This document shows positions 1 through 8,172 of a stretch of DNA of 64,000 bases, piece after piece. Within the stretch, counting starts at the first letter, position 1; each line of letters starts with the position of its first letter. This stretch comes from an uncultured Bryobacteraceae bacterium (GTDB lineage Bacteria; Acidobacteriota; Terriglobia; Bryobacterales; Bryobacteraceae). The stretch covers positions 62,001 through 126,000 of the forward strand of contig CALDSU010000002.1 of assembly GCA_937924525.1 (NCBI GenBank), written 5' to 3'. The notes under the pieces are model-generated. The model was given only the letters and a program-made list of their open reading frames with translations, was not told the DNA's origin and did not search any database. Made by a program: the position numbers and the translations under genes.

Positions 1-2
1 CC

Positions 3-710
3 GCCGCCAAGGTGGTGGAGCCCACGCGCCCGGAGATCATCGATTCGATGAAGCTGTACCTGGGCATTCACGAAGTGCTGCAGCGCGAGCGCGCCAACGC
101 CATCGCCATCGACTGCCTGGGCGGCTTCGGCCGCAAGGAGTTGCCGGCGTATCCGTGCGTGGCCTTCTCCCAGCTCAACGACGCCGGCTGGTACGGGGTC
201 TGCGAGTGCGATCTGGAATCGACCATGACGCAGTTGCTGATCACGTCGTTTTCGCGCCGGCCGGGCTTTGTCTCCGACCCGGTGTTCGACGCAAGCCGCA
301 ACGAAGTGATCCATGCGCATTGCGTTTCAGCCACCCGGATGCGGGGTCTGGAGACGCCGCCGTGCCCCTATCTGGTCCGTTCGCACCTGGAAGATCATCA
401 GGGCGTTTCGATGCAGGTGCTGACGCCTCCGGGCGAACCGGTGACGGTGGCGAAATTCACCAGCCCCCGGGAACTGCTGCTCTCCACCGGCGAGGCGCTG
501 GGTAACGTCGACAACGAGCGCGGGTGCCGCACCAAGATCCGGACCAAGGTGAAAGACGCGCGCAAGATGCTGTCGCAGTGGGCGTCCAATCTCGAGCCGA
601 CCGCGGGCACGCGCGACCTGCTGCATCGCGTGGTCTTTTACGGAGATTACTCGACGCAGGTCGAGAGGCTGGCGCAACTCACCGGCTTCCGGATCGTCCG
701 CGAAGGGTAG
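3..710 (+). CDS. L-fucose isomerase-like sugar isomerase, C-terminal part (5' end outside window)
   Basis: The reading frame is open from the first bases of the window, so this is the C-terminal about 235 residues of a longer protein. The first possible in-window start (GTG at 12) is probably internal. The pattern resembles the C-terminal half of the L-fucose/L-arabinose isomerase-like family (COG2407): an LNDAG segment followed by a CECD motif, an AHC motif near residue 104, a STGE segment and a terminal HRVVFYGD strand. Such enzymes interconvert aldoses and ketoses in the cytoplasm. The gene converges on the csm operon, with only 3 bp between its stop and the csm5 stop. Family membership is a judgement by eye and the substrate is unknown. 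Confidence 0.6.
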   Translation, partial: AAKVVEPTRPEIIDSMKLYLGIHEVLQRERANAIAIDCLGGFGRKELPAYPCVAFSQLNDAGWYGVCECDLESTMTQLLITSFSRRPGFVSDPVFDASRNEVIHAHCVSATRMRGLETPPCPYLVRSHLEDHQGVSMQVLTPPGEPVTVAKFTSPRELLLSTGEALGNVDNERGCRTKIRTKVKDARKMLSQWASNLEPTAGTRDLLHRVVFYGDYSTQVERLAQLTGFRIVREG

Positions 711-713
711 GCG

Positions 714-1817
714 TCAGGAAACTTCGAGCAGGACCCAGCCGGGCAGCGTCGAGGGCTGGCCGCCTTCGAAAACGATGCGGCGGGTCTTGGGGAAGGGCAA
801 GCCGCTGGCCACGGCCCGGGAATAAAACGGGAGTCTGCCCAGCAGGGCGCGGTATTCGCCGGCGTCCTTTTCGATCCAGGCGGTCTTGCCGCACAGGCTG
901 CCGCCCCAACCGAGCGGCAGCACGCAGGCCTGCTCAGGATCGAGATTGCGCAACCGGTCTTCGAGGGCGGCGATGGCGGCCCGCACGGGCTCCAAGCCGG
1001 TTGATTCCGCGTATTGCCTGTGCAGCCGGAGCACCGCGGCCGCGTACTGATTCACGGCCTGGAAGATTTTGCCCCGGGCGCTGGCGCTGCGCTCCTGCCA
1101 GGCTCCCTGAAAGGCCGCGCCGGGGACGGCCATTTCCGCGAACCATGGCGTGGATTCCTCGATGCGGCGCGAGTCCACCGCCCCGCGCGGGCTCTGCTTC
1201 CAGCCGAGCGTCCACTGGTCGCCGCGCGCTGCGGTCACGGTGGCCAGGCGCAGCAGGTAGACCTTGACGGGGGAGGCGTCGACGGGCGCGGAGTCGCCGG
1301 CCCGGACGAAACGCATCCGGCTGTTGCCGGCGCGCCCCAGGACCTCGTCCTCCACGGCTTCGGCCGGGCGCCGGGGCAACCGGTCGCCTGCGAACCGCTC
1401 CGCCACGGGCTTGAGCAGACCTTCCCGCAGGGACGCGAACAGTACACCGGTGCGCAGCGCGCCCTTCAGCGCGCTGGCCGGCAGATAGTGCCCATGCAGT
1501 CCGCGCGCGAACGTGGGGATATGAATGCTGTCTCCCGTGGCGCGTTCCCAATATTTGGAACACGAAGGATGCTCGAAGGGGATGCGCCGGTCCGCGAAGT
1601 TCTGGGCGAATCCGCCCCAAGACGCGAAATCGAGTTTATCGGCCTTCCTCAGTTGCGACAGGTAACCTTCGAGCCGGGGCCCCTTGGCGAGCAGCTTGAA
1701 GATCCGGTGCTGGTCGAGCACGTTTACCTGGTCCTTCCAGACCATGTAGTCGATGGGCGAAAGCCGGTGGCCGTCGCCAACCAGCACCGGCGTCAGACAG
1801 GTGACGCGGTAGGTCAT
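714..1817 (-). CDS. csm5: Type III-A CRISPR effector subunit Csm5 (RAMP superfamily)
   Basis: This 367-aa RAMP protein is expected to cap the crRNA 3' end of the Csm complex. It opens with the typical Csm5 pattern: a first beta strand TYRVTCLTPVLVGDG, then SPIDYMVWKDQV. It carries the GSALKGALRTG-like signature (here ASALKGALRTG, about residues 147-157), which is the RAMP helix-capping motif. The start codon overlaps the csm4 stop in an ATGA arrangement (1814-1817), indicating translational coupling. It is the last gene of the operon and ends 3 bp from the converging isomerase gene, so no csm6 follows it. Confidence 0.88.
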   Translation of the reverse strand: MTYRVTCLTPVLVGDGHRLSPIDYMVWKDQVNVLDQHRIFKLLAKGPRLEGYLSQLRKADKLDFASWGGFAQNFADRRIPFEHPSCSKYWERATGDSIHIPTFARGLHGHYLPASALKGALRTGVLFASLREGLLKPVAERFAGDRLPRRPAEAVEDEVLGRAGNSRMRFVRAGDSAPVDASPVKVYLLRLATVTAARGDQWTLGWKQSPRGAVDSRRIEESTPWFAEMAVPGAAFQGAWQERSASARGKIFQAVNQYAAAVLRLHRQYAESTGLEPVRAAIAALEDRLRNLDPEQACVLPLGWGGSLCGKTAWIEKDAGEYRALLGRLPFYSRAVASGLPFPKTRRIVFEGGQPSTLPGWVLLEVS

Positions 1818-2896
1818 GCCACCTCCTCGGCGGGCGCCGGTTCCACCGGGACGGCCGCGGGGACGAAAGGTTGCGCCAGAATCGGCGCCGCAACGGCGAA
1901 GCCGGCCCGGTAAACCGGATGCGGAAAGCCGTCCGGGGCCACGTTGGAAGCGCGTCCGCGCGGGGGCGCCGCCGCCACCAGTACGGAGCCTTCGGCGACC
2001 ATGTTCTGAAGTTTCTTCAGCGCGCCGGGCGCCTGGGGGCTTTCCACGCGTCCGCCGCGCGTCACCAGCGAGTAATGTCCGGCGTCCCAGCGCACGGGCT
2101 CGCCGGAAGCGGGAATATAGAGCGACAGCAGCCAGTAGCTGCTGTCGGCGGGGGCGCCGCCTTGCGCGGCCTCGGCGGCCGCGAGCAGTTGCGAAGCGCG
2201 GGGAAGCAGCATCGGCGCGAGCGCGCCCTCCACCACCTCGGCGATCTCAAATCGGCCCCAGCCGCGGGAACGCTCGCCGCCGACGCCGGTGTCGCCGAGG
2301 TAGCGCAAAGCCGTCTGGAGCGGATCCCACCAGCGGGTCCGCGCCTCTACGGTTGCGAACACGATGGCGAACCAGAAGCCGCCGCCCGCGACGAATTCCA
2401 AGCACGCCGCGGCGTGGGGTTCGAGGCCGGTCCCGGCCCGGTCCACGGCGGCGGCGGTGCGGACCGCTGGGCGATACGGCCCATACTGGCCGAGCGGCAC
2501 CAGACACTCGCTGGCGCCATCCACGCCCCAGAGCGCGTCGTCCAGCGAACCGCCGGACAACAGCGCGTCCACCACGTCCAGCGGCACGAAACGCGCCCCC
2601 TTCCAGCGCACTTTGGCGGACAGGGAGAGCGGCGGCCAGATCGTCCGCGGCGGCGTCACATAGATCAGGTCGTTGACAAAAGGGAAACAGGACGAGAAAC
2701 AGACTTCCGCGGCGGGGGCCTGCGCGGTGGCCGCCAGCCACTCGTCCAACTGGCCCAGGCGCAGGAAGGCGAGCGTCACCGCCGAATACAGCGCGTCGCT
2801 TCGATAGTGCAGACCTACGCGGTCGCGGGCGCCGGAATCGGTTCCGATCCGCCACGCGCCGGTCGGACGGATTTTGACGACGGCTGCCGAATTCAT
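1814..2896 (-). CDS. csm4: Type III-A CRISPR effector subunit Csm4 (Cas5-like RAMP)
   Basis: This 360-aa protein is the Cas5-group subunit that binds the crRNA 5' handle and contacts Cas10. The frame is open further upstream, but that part is a shadow of csm3. ATG at 2896 overlaps the csm3 stop as ATGA and is followed by a proper beta strand (VVKIRPTGAWRIG), so it is the start. Visible family features are the HYRSDALYSAV segment near residues 30-40 and the glycine-rich loop GGERSRGWGRFEI near the middle. The last about 25 residues are an Ala/Pro-rich tail that looks disordered. Coupled to csm3 upstream and csm5 downstream. Confidence 0.87.
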   Translation of the reverse strand: MNSAAVVKIRPTGAWRIGTDSGARDRVGLHYRSDALYSAVTLAFLRLGQLDEWLAATAQAPAAEVCFSSCFPFVNDLIYVTPPRTIWPPLSLSAKVRWKGARFVPLDVVDALLSGGSLDDALWGVDGASECLVPLGQYGPYRPAVRTAAAVDRAGTGLEPHAAACLEFVAGGGFWFAIVFATVEARTRWWDPLQTALRYLGDTGVGGERSRGWGRFEIAEVVEGALAPMLLPRASQLLAAAEAAQGGAPADSSYWLLSLYIPASGEPVRWDAGHYSLVTRGGRVESPQAPGALKKLQNMVAEGSVLVAAAPPRGRASNVAPDGFPHPVYRAGFAVAAPILAQPFVPAAVPVEPAPAEEVA

Positions 2897-3726
2897 TCCT
2901 GGATATAGGCGGAACCGGAATCCCGCAACCAAGCCTGCACGGTGGCCAGGTCCGGCCCGGCCACCAGTTCCTTCTCCGGCGAAGCGCCCGCATAGTATCC
3001 GCGGCTCCGCCAGGCCAGCCGCAGATTGGCGAAGCGGACGCGCCCGCTGCCGCGGGATCCGCCGCCGCCTAGCGCATCGTCTTCCAGCAGACGCATGCCC
3101 TCGACGACGAGGGAGAACAGCGGGGCGTCCTCTTCGCACAACACATCCATCGCCATGCGGACCAGGAACCGGGCTCCGGCCGGGACGCGCTCCAGCGTCC
3201 GGGGATTGGCCTGGGAGGTGATACGGTCAATCGCGTTTTCGCTCTTCACCTCGGTCAGTTCGTCATCCAGGTTCTCGCGCATCTGCGGCGTGATGCTCTC
3301 CGGATCCAGCGGCGCATCATACACGGCGAGGCGGGCGGGCGTGGCGGCGTTTGATTCGATCGGCTCGCCGGATACCCTTTCCATGCGCCCGGGATTCCGC
3401 CCGAACAGCAGGCAGATCTCGTCGTCGGGCCGGTCGCTCTGATGGATGCGGACCTCCTGTCCCTTGCGTTTGGACAGGTAGACCAGTTCGGCCGGCGTGG
3501 TGAGCCCGTGGGCGTGTTCGAGCAGCGAGCGCAGTTTACCGCGCAGCGAACTGCCCGGCACATAGGGACGTCCGAAAGCGTCCTTGATCACCGGGTTATC
3601 GGATCCGCCGATTTCCAGCGACCCCTTGCCGGCGCCCACATGCAAGCCGGTCTCGCAGTGCAATTCGCCCTCGAGAATCAGTTTTCCAATCAACTTGAGC
3701 TGAGTTTGCGTCGTATGCGCGCTCAT
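2893..3726 (-). CDS. csm3: Type III-A CRISPR effector backbone subunit Csm3 (Cas7-like RNase)
   Basis: This 277-aa Cas7-group RAMP should form the crRNA-binding backbone and cut target RNA at 6-nt intervals. The N-terminus shows the classic Csm3 order: ETGLHVGAG, LEIGGSDNPVIKD, then PGSSLRGKLRSLLE. Asp43 in GGSDNPVIKD lines up with the catalytic Asp33 of Streptococcus thermophilus Csm3, so the RNase site appears intact. The C-terminal glycine-rich loop GGGGSRGSGRVRF is present. A 66-bp gap separates it from csm2, and its stop overlaps the csm4 start. Start ATG at 3726. Confidence 0.92.
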   Translation of the reverse strand: MSAHTTQTQLKLIGKLILEGELHCETGLHVGAGKGSLEIGGSDNPVIKDAFGRPYVPGSSLRGKLRSLLEHAHGLTTPAELVYLSKRKGQEVRIHQSDRPDDEICLLFGRNPGRMERVSGEPIESNAATPARLAVYDAPLDPESITPQMRENLDDELTEVKSENAIDRITSQANPRTLERVPAGARFLVRMAMDVLCEEDAPLFSLVVEGMRLLEDDALGGGGSRGSGRVRFANLRLAWRSRGYYAGASPEKELVAGPDLATVQAWLRDSGSAYIQE

Positions 3727-3792
3727 GGAAGAATTCCTCGCATCGGAGAAGGCGGCGGATCCTGGCGCCCGCCTTCAAATCCCGCCGCCCGG

Positions 3793-4254
3793 CTACTCGT
3801 TATAGGCAATGATGGCTTCAAACAGGTCCTTAAAGCGCTCGTAGCCGCGCGGGTCGTTCTTGCGCGTCACTTGCAGCAGGAGTTTCTCGAGCTGGTCGAG
3901 GCTGCGCAAGGAATGGCGCGCGATGGTGTAGGCCAGCCGGGCGCGGAGCATCACGAAGCCATGCTGCCGTTCGGCCTCGGGGATCCGGCAGGCCCGGCGG
4001 ACGGCGTTATAGAACCGCCGCAACTGACTCTTGGTGCCCGAGTCCATGTCGCGCATCCGGCTGACGATCGCATGCGCCTGATTGTCCAGGTACAGGCTGT
4101 CGGCGATGAGCTTGTCCAAATCAATTTCGGGCGGCCCTTCCGGGCGGCGATCCCGCCGATCGCGCTCCCCCCGGTCCCGATCCCGGTCGCGGGGATAGCC
4201 GCCCCCGGCATTCGCCTCGCGAGGGGGTTTCGCTTTTTTCTCTTGATCGGCCAT
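3793..4254 (-). CDS. csm2: Type III-A CRISPR small subunit Csm2 with an Arg/Asp-rich N-terminal tail
   Basis: This 153-aa protein is the alpha-helical small subunit lining the crRNA-target filament. The helical core runs from about residue 45 to the end, with a segment SQLRRFYNAV and a C-terminal YERFKDLFEAIIAY typical of Csm2. The first about 43 residues are low-complexity, with alternating Arg and Asp (RDRDRDRGERDRRDRR), and look disordered; such a tail is not usual for the family. The frame is open to 4302, but ATG at 4254 has AGGA about 7 nt upstream and lies 20 bp after the cas10 stop, so it is preferred. Second gene of the operon. Confidence 0.85.
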   Translation of the reverse strand: MADQEKKAKPPREANAGGGYPRDRDRDRGERDRRDRRPEGPPEIDLDKLIADSLYLDNQAHAIVSRMRDMDSGTKSQLRRFYNAVRRACRIPEAERQHGFVMLRARLAYTIARHSLRSLDQLEKLLLQVTRKNDPRGYERFKDLFEAIIAYNE

Positions 4255-4274
4255 ATGGATTCCTGAACCAAACC

Positions 4275-5735
4275 TTACGCTTCGTTCACCAGCCGCGCCC
4301 ATTCCAGCGCGACCAGTCCCGACGGGCGGAGCTTAACGTGGGTGGACCGCCGCCCGGCCAGTTCGCCGGAAAGATGGGTGCGCAATTTCTGAAACTCGCG
4401 TTCGCGGCCGCCGCCGAGAATCACGTGGAGGCGGCGCTGAAACCGCCAGACGCGCTCGACCGCGGTTTCAGCGGGCCGCGATCCGGCCGCCGCGATCTTG
4501 CCGTAGAGACTCAACAACTCCGGCAGGACGTGGCGGGAGGCACGCTGGTCCGCGATCATCCGCGTGACCGCGTCCTTCAATTCCGCCGCGTCGGCCAGTT
4601 GCTTCCACTCGAGCACGCGGCCCAGCAAGTAAATGCAGTCCTTGTCGGCCGCTTTGGCCTGCGCCAGCAGCCGGCCCGCATCCTCGTAGACGGCGGCCAG
4701 CGAGGTCTGGCCGGGCTCGGCGACGGCCAGCGCCATCGAAATCGTCTTGCCCTCGGCGCCGGGATAATCTTTCAAGTTTTCTTCGCTGAAGCGGTGAAAC
4801 AAGCGCTGCATTTCCCGGGCGAGCACGACCAGGGAGTCCCACGCGCCGTACACCGCAAAGTCGTCGCCTCCCGAGTAGAGAATGGTCACGTTCCGCCAGA
4901 ACTCGGGCAGCGAACAGAGCACCTCCAGCTCGCCGGCGAAGAACTGCTTGTAGAGCACGGAAAGGGGAACGTATTCCTCAATGCTCTGCACGCGGCGCAG
5001 GCGGAACTCGAAATCATCGGCGTCGCCGCGGAGCACGCCCCACAACGGACGGCCGGTGGCGCGGCGCGCCAAGGCCGCGACATCCGCGGCGGCGCCCGGG
5101 TCGTCGCCCGGCGCGGCGTGGCGGGCGATGGTGATCCCGTCGGCCGAAATATTCGCGGTCAGCCGCCAGGTGTGCTTGCCTTCGCCGGGAACCACCAGTC
5201 CCGGGGCGTCAGGAGACCACCCCACCACCGGGGTCTCGCGGATCCGCGCCCCGAGTTGCTCGGCGAAATAGGTCCGCGTATCCGCGGGCGCGGGGGGAGC
5301 ATACGGAGTAAAGCAATCCTCGGGAGATCCCGCCAGCGGGCGGCCGGTCCACCGCTCCAGTTGCTCGTTCAAGCGCTTGCGGACGGCGGTCCAATCGCCG
5401 AGATTTTCCGTCGCCGCCCAGCACAGGCGGAGATGCCCTCCGCTCAAGCGCTCGATGTCGGCCGCGGCTTCCCGCAAAAACGCAACTGCCGCCTCTCGGG
5501 AAGCATCAGGCAGGACCAGCAGGAACTGCCCCCCGCCGCTGGAACCAAGCAGGATCCGGGCCAAACCCATTTCAGCGAGCAGCGCGCGGGGCAGGACCTC
5601 GCTCAAGAGCGTGATCCATTGGGCGCGGCCCACGACGACCCGTTCGTCGCTTTCTCCCTCGGCAAGTCCGGAGGGAGAAGTAAGGAACTCTTCAATCCCC
5701 AGCAACTTGCCTTTCAGCAGAATCTGTACTGACAT
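4275..5735 (-). CDS. cas10: HD-less Cas10/Csm1, type III-A CRISPR signature subunit with intact GGDD motif
   Basis: This 486-aa protein is far shorter than usual Csm1 (about 750-850 aa). Residues 1-115 match the Palm1 domain: ARILLGSSGGGQFLLVLP at about 59-76 is the typical Palm1 strand pair. No HD domain precedes it. The linker (about 140-235) contains a single Cys (141), so the usual four-cysteine zinc finger is missing. Palm2 begins near RGDADD (236-241) and carries SGGDDF with GGDD at 289-292, the cyclic oligoadenylate synthase motif. KAADKDCIYLLGRVLEW (361-377) and a helical D4-like end follow. Predicted roles are complex scaffold and cOA signalling, without ssDNase activity. First gene of the operon; the Shine-Dalgarno is weak. 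Confidence 0.88.
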   Translation of the reverse strand: MSVQILLKGKLLGIEEFLTSPSGLAEGESDERVVVGRAQWITLLSEVLPRALLAEMGLARILLGSSGGGQFLLVLPDASREAAVAFLREAAADIERLSGGHLRLCWAATENLGDWTAVRKRLNEQLERWTGRPLAGSPEDCFTPYAPPAPADTRTYFAEQLGARIRETPVVGWSPDAPGLVVPGEGKHTWRLTANISADGITIARHAAPGDDPGAAADVAALARRATGRPLWGVLRGDADDFEFRLRRVQSIEEYVPLSVLYKQFFAGELEVLCSLPEFWRNVTILYSGGDDFAVYGAWDSLVVLAREMQRLFHRFSEENLKDYPGAEGKTISMALAVAEPGQTSLAAVYEDAGRLLAQAKAADKDCIYLLGRVLEWKQLADAAELKDAVTRMIADQRASRHVLPELLSLYGKIAAAGSRPAETAVERVWRFQRRLHVILGGGREREFQKLRTHLSGELAGRRSTHVKLRPSGLVALEWARLVNEA

Positions 5736-5767
5736 CGAGAGAAACGTCCGGAAGCGCGGAAGCCATT

Positions 5768-5796
5768 AGTCTACCAAGCGTTTGGGACCGAGTCAA
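5768..5796 (-). promoter_or_regulatory. Candidate sigma-70 promoter of the csm operon
   Basis: Read on the minus strand, TTGACT (5796-5791) and TAGACT (5773-5768) are separated by exactly 17 bp. They match the -35 consensus at 5 of 6 positions and the -10 consensus at 4 of 6. Transcription would start near 5760, leaving a leader of about 25 nt before the cas10 ATG at 5735. It lies in the only sizeable gap upstream of cas10. Confidence 0.5.
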
Positions 5797-5836
5797 AAGG
5801 AGTTCTGCGGCCGGGCGCAAACCGCGCCCGCGGCAG

Positions 5837-5872
5837 GCTCGCGGCGGCCCCGCGCGGGTGACCGCCGCGAGC
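5837..5872 (-). terminator. Perfect 11-bp inverted repeat between the oxidoreductase gene and the csm operon
   Basis: GCTCGCGGCGG (5837-5847) and its exact complement (5862-5872) flank a 14-nt spacer. The hairpin lies about 45 bp after the stop of the upstream minus-strand oxidoreductase gene and before the csm promoter, where a terminator is expected. No T tract follows, so it is a stem-only candidate. Confidence 0.4.
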
Positions 5873-5916
5873 GCCTCCGCCCTCGTCCGCTCATGAGTCG
5901 CCGCCGCGCCGGCGAC

Positions 5917-7083
5917 TTACAGTTTCACGCCCGTCTTTTCCCACTTGCCGGTCTTGGCGGACTTGAGCACCGCGTCGCACACCCGCTGCGTCTGGAGCGC
6001 GTTGCGGAAATCGGGCTGGGTGGGTTTGCCGGACTCCAGCCCCATCACGAAGTCCGCCAGCGCGTTCAGAAACGTATGTTCGTAGCCGATGCACGTCCCG
6101 GGCACCCAGTAATGCTTCATATAAGGGTGCTCGCTGTTGGTGGTATGTATCTTCCGCCATCCCGTCAGGTGCGACTCCGTTTTCTTGCCGGACTGTTTCT
6201 GCTTGTACTCGAAGAACTGCAGGTACTCGGGTTCTTCGAGGTCGAAGTACACGCTGCCGTCCGCGCCGTTCAGCTCAAAGGTATTGAAGTTCTTGCGCCC
6301 GCGGGCGTAGCGGGTCGATTCGAAGGTGCCGATGGAGCCGTTGTCGAACTCGGCCAGGAACATGCAAGCGTCGTCAATGTTGACCGGTTGCACCTTGCCG
6401 GTTTCCTGGTGCAGGCGTTGCTTGACGAAGGTGCGGGTGGCGGCGGTCACGCGCGTGATCGCGCCGTTCAGCCACATGGCGGTATCGATGGAATGGGCCA
6501 GCAGGTCGCCGGTGACGCCCGAGCCCGCCACGTCGGCGTCCAGCCGCCACAGGGCCGCGCCGCCTTGCGGCACGTCCTCGGCGATGGTCCAATCCTGGAG
6601 GTAGGTGGCCCGGTAGTGGAAAGCGCGGCCGATACGGCCCTCGTCCACGATCTGCTTGGCAAGCGCAATGGCGGGCACGCGCCGGTAGTTGAACCAAACC
6701 ATATTCGGCACGCCGGCCTTTTCGACCGCCTTTACCATCTTCTCCGCCTCGGCGACGTCCATGGCCAGCGGCTTCTCGCAAACCACCATCTTGCCGCGCC
6801 TGGCGGCAGCGATAGCGATCTCGGCGTGGGTATTGTTGGGCGAGCCGATATCGATCAGGTCGATGTCATCGGCCGCCACCAGCTTCTTCCAGTCGGTTTC
6901 GACGCGCTCGTAGCCCCAGACCTTCGCGAACGCCCGGGCCTTGGTTTCGTTGCGCGCGCACACGGCCTTCAACACGGGCCGGTGTTGCACCGGAAAGAAA
7001 TCGTTCAGACGTTTATATGCGTTCGAATGGGCCCGGCCCATGAAGCCGTAGCCGATCATGCCAACTCGCAGTTCTTTCGCCAT
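5917..7083 (-). CDS. Gfo/Idh/MocA family NAD(P)-dependent oxidoreductase
   Basis: This 388-aa cytoplasmic sugar or inositol dehydrogenase-type enzyme begins with a beta strand and the Rossmann motif GYGFMGRAH (about residues 11-19). The family-typical CEKPLA, whose Lys helps catalysis, lies near residue 102. The C-terminal half has the [14 protein letters not shown] segment typical of the family's substrate domain. A GGAGG lies 5 nt before the ATG at 7083. It follows the TIM-barrel gene on the same strand after 19 bp, so the two are probably one operon acting on the same sugar or sugar acid. The substrate cannot be told from sequence. Confidence 0.88.
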   Translation of the reverse strand: MAKELRVGMIGYGFMGRAHSNAYKRLNDFFPVQHRPVLKAVCARNETKARAFAKVWGYERVETDWKKLVAADDIDLIDIGSPNNTHAEIAIAAARRGKMVVCEKPLAMDVAEAEKMVKAVEKAGVPNMVWFNYRRVPAIALAKQIVDEGRIGRAFHYRATYLQDWTIAEDVPQGGAALWRLDADVAGSGVTGDLLAHSIDTAMWLNGAITRVTAATRTFVKQRLHQETGKVQPVNIDDACMFLAEFDNGSIGTFESTRYARGRKNFNTFELNGADGSVYFDLEEPEYLQFFEYKQKQSGKKTESHLTGWRKIHTTNSEHPYMKHYWVPGTCIGYEHTFLNALADFVMGLESGKPTQPDFRNALQTQRVCDAVLKSAKTGKWEKTGVKL

Positions 7084-7102
7084 AGTCTCCTCCGGCGCCG
7101 GA

Positions 7103-8053
7103 TCAGGCGCCGTATTTGCGGATCAATTCATCCAGCGCCGCTTTGCACGTGGCGGTCGCGGTCCAGGCATCCGGGTAGAAGCAAAGGTCGATGGTCCACC
7201 AGTCGTGCGGACAGCGCGCGGCTTTGACCAGCGCCGGCATGATCTCGTCGAAATTCAGCAGACCGGCCCCGAACGGGGGATGGCTGGACGTTTCGTCGTT
7301 GCCCTGCGCGTCCTTGTGGCAGGTGTTGTCCGAATCGATCAGGTGGATGTGGTTGATCCGCCCGTCGAGCATGCGGATGTAGTCGACCTGGCTGGGATAG
7401 GTTTCTTTTTCGCCTTCCTGCCGCGCGCCTACGACCGCCACCATCTGGCCGTGGCAGGTGTCGTACTGGATGCCGAAGTTGTCCCGGTGGACGGCGTCGT
7501 GGATGCGCACCGCATCGCTGGGCTTGTTAAAGGCGAAGCCGGGTTCGACCTCCCAGGTGACATACTGCCCGTTGCCGGCGGCGATGGCGCAACACTCCTG
7601 CCACGTCTTCACGACGCGCTGCATAGCCGTCGCGTAATCTACCTCGCGCAGAATCGTGGGCGGCTGCACGCAGTCCACCCGGATCCCCTGAATGCCGACG
7701 TCGCGGCAGAACTCGGAGTTCTTGCGGAACTCGGCGATGTACTTCGACTGGTCCGCGGTATTGATCAGTTTCTCGCCCCACAGGTTCGCGGCGATGCCGG
7801 AGAACTCGAGGCCCCACTCCTTCATGCGCGCGCGCAGTTCCTCGCGCTGCGACCGTTCCGGCATGGCGCCGGGCCAGGCGTCGTCGGGCCCGTTCGGGTT
7901 GCCGGGGTTGGGGTGGGGAGGAAACGCGCCGAGTTCAACGCCGTCGAAGCCGAGCGCTTTCAGCTTTTCGCACACTGTTTGGAAATCGATGGGATGGCTC
8001 GCGTAGGGGCCGATGGTGAACGCCCACGAGCCGATCGAGGTTCGCTTGCTCAT
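7103..8053 (-). CDS. Sugar phosphate isomerase/epimerase-like TIM-barrel protein
   Basis: This 316-aa protein of the xylose-isomerase-like TIM barrel family (AP endonuclease family 2 fold) shows the usual metal-ligand segments: WEVEPGF near residue 167, QYDTCHG near 195 and HIHLIDSD near 237. [11 protein letters not shown] near residue 35 is the typical second strand. Such proteins are commonly paired with Gfo/Idh/MocA dehydrogenases in sugar or inositol catabolism, and the next gene (19 bp downstream) is one. The exact reaction is not assignable. Confidence 0.82.
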   Translation of the reverse strand: MSKRTSIGSWAFTIGPYASHPIDFQTVCEKLKALGFDGVELGAFPPHPNPGNPNGPDDAWPGAMPERSQREELRARMKEWGLEFSGIAANLWGEKLINTADQSKYIAEFRKNSEFCRDVGIQGIRVDCVQPPTILREVDYATAMQRVVKTWQECCAIAAGNGQYVTWEVEPGFAFNKPSDAVRIHDAVHRDNFGIQYDTCHGQMVAVVGARQEGEKETYPSQVDYIRMLDGRINHIHLIDSDNTCHKDAQGNDETSSHPPFGAGLLNFDEIMPALVKAARCPHDWWTIDLCFYPDAWTATATCKAALDELIRKYGA

Positions 8054-8172
8054 AGTCTGGATGCCTCGGAGGAAGTGGAACCGCTTGGTTCTCGCGTCTT
8101 ATTGTCCGATATCCCGAGGCGTTTTGGGGAGGGGGCGCGTCCCAGCCAGCCGACGGCGCGCCGCGCCCCGCT

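Noticed and set aside
5782-7227. A 481-codon plus-strand frame covering the csm promoter region
   Set aside because: It is antisense to the Gfo/Idh/MocA gene and lacks any family pattern.
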